Assembly (NCBI GenBank): GCA_964651315.1 | Contig: CAZYXO010000016.1 | Location: 1-16,813, forward strand | From: CAZYXO01 sp964651315 | GTDB taxonomy: Bacteria; Bacillota_I; Bacilli_A; RF39; UBA660 | Reading direction: 5' to 3' | DNA: 16,813 nt | Part shown: piece after piece, positions 1-5,049 of the stretch | Position numbering within the stretch: position 1 is the first letter of the stretch | Layout: the number at the start of each line of letters is the position of its first letter | Made by a program: the position numbers and the translations under genes | Notes under the pieces: model-generated | Databases searched by the model: none | Told to the model about the DNA's origin: nothing | Seen by the model: the letters and a program-made list of their open reading frames with translations, nothing else

Positions 1-1090
1 GAAGTTCGCCACGTCCACTAACTTTAAAACCGTCAGCACCAGTTAATTCTTCAACGATTAAACCTACATTAGTTTGTAATTCTTTATCCAGTCTTTCTTT
101 AATGTGTCTTGTTGTTAAAAATTTACCACTTTTACCAGCAAATGGACTATTATTTACTAAAAAATTCATTGATAAAGTCGGTTTTTCAATTGTAATAGCA
201 GGTAATGGATCAATTACACCATGCTTGCAAATTGTATCGCCGATTGTAATATTTGCACAACCAGCAATAGTTACAATATCGCCATAATAAGCAATATTTT
301 TTTCGACTTTTTTAATACCTTCATTAACAAATAGTTTGGTTATTTTAAAACTACTAACACTTCCATTATTGGAAACTAGTGTTACTAATTCATTATTTTT
401 AATAATTCCCTTTGTAACTCTACCGATTCCTAATCTACCAATATAATCATCATAAGCTAAATTACTTATTTGTAATTGCAAATTGTCACTTTCATTACCT
501 TCATAAGGTTTAACTTGTTTAACAATAGTTTCTAATAAAACATCTATATTATTTGTATCATCATTTAAATTAAGTTTAGCAATACCTTGTTTAGCAATTC
601 CATATATAATCGGGAAATCAAGTTGTTCATCTGTAGCATTTAATTCCATAAATAAATCAAAAGTCATATCGACAACTTCTTCCACTCTGGCATCTTTTTT
701 ATCAATTTTATTAATGAATAGGATAGGTCTTAAATTGTTTTCTAATGCTTTCTTTAAAACAAATCGAGTTTGAGGCATAGGTCCTTCAGCACTATCTACC
801 AATAATATAACAGTATCAACTGTTTTAATAACTCTTTCAACTTCACTACTGAAATCAGCATGACCGGGAGTATCTACAATATTAATTTTATAATCTTTAT
901 ATCTAATTGCACAGTTTTTTGAATAAATAGTAATTCCTCTTTCTCTTTCTAAGTCGTTACTATCCATAACACAATCAACAAGTTCTTGATGACTATCAAA
1001 AACTCCGTTTTGTTCTAATAGAGCATCAACAAGAGTACTTTTACCAGCATCTACGTGAGCTACAACTGCAATATTAATAATTTTTTCCAT
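1..1090 (-). CDS. typA: Translation GTPase TypA/BipA, C-terminus cut off by window edge
   Basis: Ribosome-associated GTPase of the EF-G/LepA superfamily, known to help ribosome assembly and stress or cold adaptation. I translated it from the complementary strand: start at 1090-1088 (MEKIINIAVVAHVDAGKST) and open to base 1, about 363 of the roughly 610 residues usual for TypA. Visible motifs are the G1 loop VDAGKST, switch II ERERGIT, G3 DTPGHADF, the TypA-typical EGPMPQTRFVLKKAL, G4 NKID, domain III VNNSPFAGKSGKF, and finally VSGRGEL at the edge. The G1 loop reads VDAGKST and G3 continues with SSEVERV, whereas most TypA proteins have VDHGKTT and GGEVERV. This is a mild deviation that keeps the catalytic GKS. 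A GGAAAAG ribosome-binding site precedes the start. Identity is secure from the domain III and TypA-specific segments. Confidence 0.95.
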   Translation of the reverse strand, partial: MEKIINIAVVAHVDAGKSTLVDALLEQNGVFDSHQELVDCVMDSNDLERERGITIYSKNCAIRYKDYKINIVDTPGHADFSSEVERVIKTVDTVILLVDSAEGPMPQTRFVLKKALENNLRPILFINKIDKKDARVEEVVDMTFDLFMELNATDEQLDFPIIYGIAKQGIAKLNLNDDTNNIDVLLETIVKQVKPYEGNESDNLQLQISNLAYDDYIGRLGIGRVTKGIIKNNELVTLVSNNGSVSSFKITKLFVNEGIKKVEKNIAYYGDIVTIAGCANITIGDTICKHGVIDPLPAITIEKPTLSMNFLVNNSPFAGKSGKFLTTRHIKERLDKELQTNVGLIVEELTGADGFKVSGRGEL

Positions 1091-1126
1091 AACTAATCAC
1101 ACTTTTCCTTTTTTGCATACCAAAAG

Positions 1127-1155
1127 ATAATAACTCAAATTCCGAAGAAATGCAA
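1127..1155 (-). promoter_or_regulatory. Promoter of typA
   Basis: Read on the minus strand: -35 TTGCAT (1155-1150), a 17-base spacer, -10 TATTAT (1132-1127), about 37 bases before the typA start. It lies back to back with the promoter of the rightward lipoprotein gene. Confidence 0.6.
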
Positions 1156-1162
1156 GAAATAT

Positions 1163-1191
1163 TTGCAAATATCAGCAATAATAGTTATAAT
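1163..1191 (+). promoter_or_regulatory. Promoter of the thioredoxin-fold lipoprotein gene
   Basis: -35 TTGCAA (1163-1168), a 17-base spacer and a perfect -10 TATAAT (1186-1191), 20 bases before the ATG. The predicted transcript starts near 1198, directly at the GGGAGG ribosome-binding site. Confidence 0.7.
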
Positions 1192-1211
1192 TATTTTGGG
1201 AGGAAAAAAGA

Positions 1212-1826
1212 ATGAAGAAGTTTTTATTATTAATGATTGTCATGTTTACTTTAGTATTAGTAACTGGTTGTAGTAGCAAATATGATCATATTGAAAAACC
1301 AAAACTTGTAGAAGGAAAAGAAAAAGTAATGGTTTATATGTTTAGAATGGATGGTTGCCCACATTGCGAACACGAACTTAGCTTTTTTAAAGAAATTGAA
1401 AAAGAATTTGGAGATTATTATGAACTTGTAACGTTTGAGAGTGCACAAAATCAAGGTAATAGCGATTTTTATGGCAAAGTTTGTGAAACATTAGAAGATT
1501 GTGATGGAACATTTCCATTTACAATAATCGGTGATTATACTTTTGGTGGGTTTGCAAGTACTATGAGTGAAGAAGTATTAACTAATATTTTAATGCAATA
1601 TGAAAAAGAAGATTATGTTGATAAAGTAAAACCTATTATGGATGAAATGGATGATGAAGAATTAAATCCAACAAATTTACAAGAAGCTATGATTGAAGAA
1701 GGATTAATAACAGAAAAAGAAACTAAAAAAGCAAGTAAAGCAGAAACTGGAATTGTAATTGGTGTATTTGCAGCCGTAATAATTGGTTTTGGAGCATTAA
1801 TTTATATTTCAACAAAAAAGAATTAG
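1212..1826 (+). CDS. Thioredoxin-fold lipoprotein with C-terminal membrane helix
   Basis: Exported 204-residue protein. Residues 1-20 are a lipoprotein signal peptide ending in the lipobox LVTGC, with Cys20 as the predicted lipidation site. The next segment is thioredoxin-like: a beta strand VMVYMFRMD leads into a CPHC active-site motif (about 49-52), and FPFTIIGDYTFGG (about 102-114) resembles the cis-Pro side of the fold. A second Cys pair lies at VCETLEDC. An acidic helical region follows, then a hydrophobic segment near 181-199 and a short basic tail STKKN, which looks like a membrane helix. The protein would therefore be held at both ends, lipid outside and helix through the membrane, which is unusual for this fold. 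A GGGAGG site lies 8 bases before the ATG. The likely role is disulfide or thiol exchange at the membrane surface. Partner and direction (oxidase, reductase or isomerase) cannot be told from sequence. Confidence 0.85.
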   Translation: MKKFLLLMIVMFTLVLVTGCSSKYDHIEKPKLVEGKEKVMVYMFRMDGCPHCEHELSFFKEIEKEFGDYYELVTFESAQNQGNSDFYGKVCETLEDCDGTFPFTIIGDYTFGGFASTMSEEVLTNILMQYEKEDYVDKVKPIMDEMDDEELNPTNLQEAMIEEGLITEKETKKASKAETGIVIGVFAAVIIGFGALIYISTKKN

Positions 1827-1849
1827 AGTCGTAATGAATCTAATTTTTT
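1821..1849 (+). terminator. Rho-independent terminator after the lipoprotein gene
   Basis: AATTAGA (1821-1827) pairs with TCTAATT (1839-1845), followed by a T run. The hairpin overlaps the TAG stop codon. The stem is short and AU-rich, so its strength is uncertain. Confidence 0.5.
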
Positions 1850-1969
1850 AATTTATTACATAAAAGTGTTTAATATTTAATAAAATATAGTATGATTTTA
1901 GGAAATTTATCAAAAAAAAGAGCAAAAATAACAAAAAGTAACAAAAAATGCAAAAAAACGAACGATTTT

Positions 1970-1998
1970 TTACACTTTTTCAAAATTTGTGCTATAAT
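1970..1998 (+). promoter_or_regulatory. Strong promoter of the small zinc-ribbon gene
   Basis: -35 TTACAC (1970-1975), a 17-base spacer, -10 TATAAT (1993-1998) preceded by the extended element TGC. Predicted transcription start is near 2005, giving a leader of about 87 bases. The 1850-1969 stretch upstream has no gene; it is A-rich, with repeated ACAAAAA-like units around 1930-1957. Confidence 0.75.
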
Positions 1999-2005
1999 AT
2001 ATTTT

Positions 2006-2053
2006 AGATTTAATCAAATTTTTAATTGTCTTTTTTTGGAACCATTAAAATCT
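2006..2053 (+). promoter_or_regulatory. Structured 5' leader of the zinc-ribbon gene
   Basis: AGATTTAAT (2006-2014) pairs with ATTAAAATCT (2044-2053) with one bulged base. The stem begins at the predicted transcript start and encloses a T-rich loop. It may stabilise or regulate the mRNA. It matches no riboswitch I recognise, and the ribosome-binding site at 2075-2081 lies outside it. Confidence 0.35.
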
Positions 2054-2091
2054 GATGTAAGTTAATATTTGAAAAAGGAGGATTTTATTCA

Positions 2092-2244
2092 ATGAAAGAT
2101 AAGAAAATTGTTTGTAAAGATTGTGGTAATGAATTCATCTTTACTATTAAAGATCAAGAATTCTATACTGAAAAAGGTTTTTCAGACCCAATTAGATGTT
2201 TTGATTGTAGACAAAAAAGAAAAAAGAACAGATTCAATAAATAA
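2092..2244 (+). CDS. Small zinc-ribbon protein (50 aa)
   Basis: A 50-residue basic protein with two Cys pairs: CKDC at residues 8-11 and CFDC at 33-36, followed by a K/R-rich tail (RQKRKKNRFNK). The spacing and the motif GFSDPIRCFDCRQ match the family of small bacterial zinc-ribbon proteins (Pfam zf-trcl type, from memory). No biochemical function is established for the family that I know of. A zinc-stabilised fold and a nucleic-acid or ribosome role are plausible from the basic tail. The ribosome-binding site AAGGAGG (2075-2081) is perfect and sits 10 bases before the ATG. With the near-ideal promoter upstream and a terminator directly after it, the gene looks monocistronic and highly expressed. 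Confidence 0.85.
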   Translation: MKDKKIVCKDCGNEFIFTIKDQEFYTEKGFSDPIRCFDCRQKRKKNRFNK

Positions 2245-2268
2245 GTTTTGCTAAAGCAAAGCTTTTTT
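2243..2268 (+). terminator. Rho-independent terminator of the zinc-ribbon gene
   Basis: AAGTTTTGCT (2243-2252) pairs with AGCAAAGCTT (2255-2264) with one G-U pair, then a T run to 2268. The hairpin begins within the stop codon. Confidence 0.85.
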
Positions 2269-2308
2269 AATGTCTGTTTTTTATTCTAATATTAATACTA
2301 ATCTATTT

Positions 2309-2761
2309 TTAATATATAGTATTATTATATTCATTAAATATTTCTAAACAGTTATCTCTATTTATATTAATAGTTTTTAATAAATCTTTATTGTTACCTT
2401 TTAAATATTCATAAATATCTGCATCACGAAAACCTATTTTATCAGCATCATTTTGTGTACAACCATAATAAATAGTTTTAATATTCGCCCAAACACAAGC
2501 ACTTAAACACATAGGACATGGTTCGCAAGTCGTATAAATAGTGCAGCCAGTTAAATCATAAGTATTTAATATTTCACATGCATTTCTAATTGCTTCAATT
2601 TCTGCATGAGCGGTTGGATCATTGTTTTTAAGCACTTTATTGTGTCCAACACTAACTATTTTGTTATCTTTATCGACAATGCAAGCACCAAAAGGACCAC
2701 CTTCTTTATTATCAATGCCAGTTTTAGCACTTTCAAGTGCTTTTTTCATAAATTCGTTCAT
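2309..2761 (-). CDS. guaD: Guanine deaminase (CDA-fold, GuaD type)
   Basis: Zinc-dependent deaminase of purine salvage, converting guanine to xanthine and ammonia in the cytoplasm. The 150-residue protein has the cytidine-deaminase-fold zinc site: His52-Ala-Glu54 (THAHAE-like context DPTAHAEIEAIR) with Glu54 as the proton shuttle, and Pro81-Cys82-x-x-Cys85 (EPCPMC). The N-terminal GGPFGACIV and the late segment GFRDADIYEYL match Bacillus GuaD (GGPFGA and GFDDSFIY) better than the tRNA deaminase TadA, which lacks that C-terminal extension. Family length is about 155. The start at 2761 is supported by AAGAGG eight to nine bases upstream; the internal Met5 has no such site. It is monocistronic and convergent with the zinc-ribbon gene. 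A different nucleobase or nucleoside as substrate cannot be excluded. Confidence 0.85.
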   Translation of the reverse strand: MNEFMKKALESAKTGIDNKEGGPFGACIVDKDNKIVSVGHNKVLKNNDPTAHAEIEAIRNACEILNTYDLTGCTIYTTCEPCPMCLSACVWANIKTIYYGCTQNDADKIGFRDADIYEYLKGNNKDLLKTININRDNCLEIFNEYNNTIY

Positions 2762-2781
2762 AAATCATACCTCTTAGTTTC

Positions 2782-2810
2782 ATTTTACTATATCTGGCAT
2801 TTTTTTACAA
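2782..2810 (-). promoter_or_regulatory. Promoter of guaD
   Basis: On the minus strand: -35 TTGTAA (2810-2805), a 17-base spacer, -10 TAAAAT (2787-2782), 20 bases before the start codon. It interleaves with the divergent promoter of the 2841 gene. Confidence 0.6.
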
Positions 2811-2823
2811 ATAGATGTATAAT
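2794..2823 (+). promoter_or_regulatory. Promoter of the Tyr-rich hypothetical gene
   Basis: -10 TATAAT (2818-2823) with a possible -35 CTGGCA (2794-2799) at 18 bases. The predicted start near 2830 leaves a leader of only about 11 bases. The -35 region falls inside the guaD promoter, so the two divergent promoters physically overlap. Confidence 0.5.
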
Positions 2824-2840
2824 GATTTTAGGTGATTTTG

Positions 2841-3203
2841 ATGAAAAAAGAATTATATGATGTTAATGACTTCTTAGATTATGTTGATTACTATTATGAA
2901 AAAAGTAGTGAAAAAATCATGGGTAAATATGTTAATGGTGTTTATGTAGAACCCGTTATAAAAATAGCAAAACCAAATGAATACCTTAAATATTATTATC
3001 CTAATAGAGAATTTGTAGATGTTAATACTATAATGTATTATTATGAAAAGATTTTACATTATGCGCATAATCATGAATTGTTTACAAATGATGTATATGA
3101 AAAATTAAATAATGAATTACATAGTTATTTTGCTAATGTAATCAGTAATATTGTTTATCTATCACAAAAGGAAAAAGAAAATTTTATTGGGAATTTACGA
3201 TAA
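2841..3203 (+). CDS. Hypothetical Tyr-rich protein (120 aa)
   Basis: I do not recognise this protein. It is a 120-residue soluble protein with no signal peptide, membrane segment or Cys. Eighteen residues are Tyr (15%), many in runs such as DYYY, KYYY and MYYY, and Asn, Glu and Lys are abundant. The C-terminal half (about 58-115) looks helical. I chose ATG at 2841 because AGGTGAT, matching the 16S-complementary AGGAGGTGAT, sits just upstream. A GTG at 2832 in the same frame would overlap that site and lie almost at the predicted transcript start. It is divergent from guaD and upstream of rubrerythrin on the same strand. No terminator was seen before rubrerythrin, so some readthrough is possible. 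Function is unknown. Confidence 0.7.
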   Translation: MKKELYDVNDFLDYVDYYYEKSSEKIMGKYVNGVYVEPVIKIAKPNEYLKYYYPNREFVDVNTIMYYYEKILHYAHNHELFTNDVYEKLNNELHSYFANVISNIVYLSQKEKENFIGNLR

Positions 3204-3207
3204 ATAC

Positions 3208-3236
3208 TATACATTTTAAAGAAAAAAATATATAAT
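3208..3236 (+). promoter_or_regulatory. Promoter of rubrerythrin
   Basis: -35 TATACA (3208-3213), a 17-base spacer, -10 TATAAT (3231-3236). The predicted start near 3243 places the AAGGAGG ribosome-binding site (3242-3248) at the very 5' end of the mRNA, with a leader of about 16 bases. Confidence 0.65.
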
Positions 3237-3258
3237 GAATGAAGGAGGAAATTAAAAA

Positions 3259-3798
3259 ATGGAATTAAGAGGAAGTAAAACAGAAGCAAATTTAATGGCT
3301 GCTTTTGCAGGTGAAAGTCAAGCAAGAAATAAGTATTCATATTATGCTTCAAAAGCAAAGAAAGATGGTTTTGAACAAATCGGAGCAATTTTTGAAGAAA
3401 CTGCTAATAATGAGAAAGAACATGCTAAACTATGGTTTAAAGCATTACACAATAATGAAGTACCTGGCACACTGGAAAATTTAAAAGATGCTGCTAATGG
3501 TGAACATTATGAATGGGCTGATATGTATCGTGAATTTGCCCAAACTGCTCGTGAAGAAGGATTCGAAGAAATTGCTGTGCTTTTTGAAGGTGTGGGTAAT
3601 GTTGAAAAAGAACATGAAGAAAGATATTTAAAATTAGTTGATAATATTGAAAATAATTTAGTATTTCATAAAGATGAAGAAGTACTTTGGATATGCAGAA
3701 ATTGTGGACATGTATACTATGGCAAAGATGCTTTAAAGTTATGTCCAGTATGTAAACATCCAGAAAGTTTTCAAGAATTAAAAGCAGAAAATTATTAA
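3259..3798 (+). CDS. rbr: Rubrerythrin (non-haem diiron peroxidase)
   Basis: Cytoplasmic peroxidase that reduces hydrogen peroxide in anaerobes and microaerophiles. The 179 residues show the two classic domains in order. First comes a four-helix ferritin-like diiron domain with Glu19, Glu52-x-x-His55, Glu82-x-x-Glu85 and Glu116-x-x-His119. Then comes a C-terminal rubredoxin-like iron site, Cys146-x-x-Cys149 and Cys162-x-x-Cys165 (CRNCGHVYYGK...CPVC). All expected ligands are present and length is typical for the short rubrerythrin class. The start has AAGGAGG 10 bases upstream. It has its own promoter. No terminator hairpin intervenes before the T-box leader of pheST, which begins six bases after the stop codon. 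Identity is secure; the gene suggests an anaerobic host that meets oxidative stress. Confidence 0.96.
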   Translation: MELRGSKTEANLMAAFAGESQARNKYSYYASKAKKDGFEQIGAIFEETANNEKEHAKLWFKALHNNEVPGTLENLKDAANGEHYEWADMYREFAQTAREEGFEEIAVLFEGVGNVEKEHEERYLKLVDNIENNLVFHKDEEVLWICRNCGHVYYGKDALKLCPVCKHPESFQELKAENY

Positions 3799-3804
3799 TC
3801 ATAT

Positions 3805-4011
3805 AGTGATTTTAAAATAAGTAGTATTAAATAATACTTAATAGAGAGACAATTATTGGTGGAAAATTGTTAGTAATTATTAATATGAAATTCGATTAAA
3901 TGAATATGATAGGATATTTCACTTTAAGAAATAAAAAGCGCTAGTTTAATACTAGAATTTGGGTGGTACCACGGAATAATTCGTCCCTTACGTAAGTAAT
4001 GGGGCTTTTTT
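3805..4011 (+). promoter_or_regulatory. T-box leader (tRNA-Phe sensing) of pheST
   Basis: A T-box senses uncharged tRNA and then lets transcription continue. Stem I base is AGTGA (3805-3809) with TCACT (3919-3923), next to K-turn-like TGA and AGGA. The distal part shows AGAGAG (AG bulge) and ACAATT/AATTGT closing a loop with GGTGGAA. The putative specifier codon is TTC (3891-3893, Phe) in the context GAAATTCG. Stem III is CTAGT/ACTAG (3941-3955). The canonical T-box GGGTGGTACCACGG is at 3961-3974; its TGGT bulge would pair with ACCA, fitting the A discriminator of tRNA-Phe. No Stem II or IIA/B is visible in the 17 bases between Stem I and Stem III. The downstream genes agree with the Phe specifier. 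Confidence 0.93.
3983..4011 (+). terminator. T-box regulated terminator before pheS
   Basis: GTCCC-TTAC (3983-3991) pairs with GTAA-T-GGGGC (about 3995-4005) and is followed by six T (4006-4011). The 5' side is shared with the antiterminator (T-box motif plus TTCGTCCC), so the two structures are mutually exclusive. Confidence 0.88.
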
Positions 4012-4030
4012 ATAGGAAGGATTGATTAAA

Positions 4031-5038
4031 ATGCAAGAAAAATTAAAAGAATTAGTTGCAAATGCAATAGGAGAAATAAATACTTGTTTGAAAGAAGCGG
4101 ATTTATTAAATGTTAAAGCAAAATATATTGGAAAGAAAAGTGAACTAGCGGCATTACTAGCTAAAGTAAAAGATATGACTGTAGAGGAAAAGAAAAACTA
4201 TGGACTTTTATTTAACAAAATTAAGCAAGAATTAGAAGGAAAAATTGAAGAAAAACTAAAAGAGTTGAATAAACCGAAAATGGTTATGTTTGATGATACA
4301 ATTCCTGTCAAGTTAAATAATGGTTCTTTACATCCGGTAACGATTGTTGCCAAAGAAACTACCGATATTTTAAGTAGAATGGGATTTACAATAGTAAGTG
4401 GACCAGAAATGGAAAGTGAATATTTCAATTTTGAAGCATTAAACATTCCTAGTACGCATCCTGCTCGTGATATGCAAGATACATATTGGTTATCAAATAG
4501 TTTACTTTTACGTACTCATACAAGTCCTAATCAAGTAAGAGCAATGCAAAAATATGGCGTGCCTTTAAGAATATGTGCACCAGGAAGATGTTTTCGTAAT
4601 GAAGATTTAGATGCAAGTCATGAAAATACATTCTTTCAATTAGAAGGAATGGTTATTGATAAAAATGTTTCAATTAATAATTTAATTTATGTAATGAAAG
4701 GATTATTAAAAGAAGTATTTAAAAGTGATGTTGATGTTCGACTTCGTCCCGGATTTTTTCCGTTTGTCGAACCAGGATTTGAACTTGATTGTTCATGCTT
4801 AATTTGCAGTGGTAAAGGTTGTTCAACTTGTAAAAATAGTGGATGGATAGAATTATGTCCATGTGGAATGATTCATCCAAATGTTTTGAAAGAAAGCAAT
4901 ATCGATCCAAATGTTTATACTGGTTTTGCTTTTGGTCTAGGTTTAACCAGATTAGCAATGATGAAATATAAAATTAATGATATAAGAATATTAAATTCAG
5001 GAGATCTTCGTTATCTTCAAGAATTTGGGATAAAGTAA
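4031..5038 (+). CDS. pheS: Phenylalanyl-tRNA synthetase alpha subunit
   Basis: Catalytic subunit of the alpha2-beta2 enzyme that charges tRNA-Phe. At 335 residues it is near the usual 340. The N-terminal coiled-coil arm covers about 1-85 and the class II catalytic domain follows. Visible signatures are LSRMGFTIVSGPEMES, the motif LLRTHTSPNQVRAM, motif 2 RCFRNEDLDASHENTFFQLEG, RPGFFPFVEPGFELD, and motif 3 FGLGLTRLAMMKYKINDIR. The segment CSCLICSGKGCSTCKNSGW is Cys-rich as in Bacillus-type PheS, but GWIELCPCGMIHPNVL has CPCG where most family members have LGxG. I chose ATG 4031, with AGGAAGG ten bases upstream. The in-frame TTG at 4022 lies between that site and the ATG and is less likely. It is the first gene of the T-box controlled pheST operon. 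Confidence 0.97.
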   Translation: MQEKLKELVANAIGEINTCLKEADLLNVKAKYIGKKSELAALLAKVKDMTVEEKKNYGLLFNKIKQELEGKIEEKLKELNKPKMVMFDDTIPVKLNNGSLHPVTIVAKETTDILSRMGFTIVSGPEMESEYFNFEALNIPSTHPARDMQDTYWLSNSLLLRTHTSPNQVRAMQKYGVPLRICAPGRCFRNEDLDASHENTFFQLEGMVIDKNVSINNLIYVMKGLLKEVFKSDVDVRLRPGFFPFVEPGFELDCSCLICSGKGCSTCKNSGWIELCPCGMIHPNVLKESNIDPNVYTGFAFGLGLTRLAMMKYKINDIRILNSGDLRYLQEFGIK

Positions 5039-5049
5039 GGAGGTAAATC

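Noticed and set aside
102..287. Open frame on the plus strand within typA
   Set aside because: It is antisense to conserved domain III of TypA and has no independent support.
1257..1454. Open frame on the minus strand opposite the thioredoxin-fold lipoprotein
   Set aside because: It is an AT-rich shadow of the real gene with no ribosome-binding site and low-complexity Phe/Lys/Ile content. Similar shadows occur opposite rbr, pheS, uvrA and the Cys-rich gene.
1921..1960. A-rich ACAAAAA-type units as a CRISPR-like or satellite repeat
   Set aside because: The units are short, irregular and not separated by spacers; this is ordinary low-complexity AT-rich upstream sequence.
2832..2840. GTG at 2832 as the start of the Tyr-rich protein
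   Set aside because: It overlaps the AGGTGAT ribosome-binding site that serves ATG 2841.
3229..3243. PerR-like operator (TTATAATNATTATAA) at the rubrerythrin promoter
   Set aside because: Only about 10 of 14 positions match, nearly all within the TATAAT -10 box, and the right half is poor.
3826..3841. AGTATTA-AA-TAATACT hairpin as a rubrerythrin terminator
   Set aside because: No T run follows, and the bases are part of Stem I of the T-box.
4022..4030. TTG at 4022 as the pheS start
   Set aside because: It sits 2 bases after the AGGAAGG site, too close; ATG 4031 has normal spacing and matches the family N-terminus.
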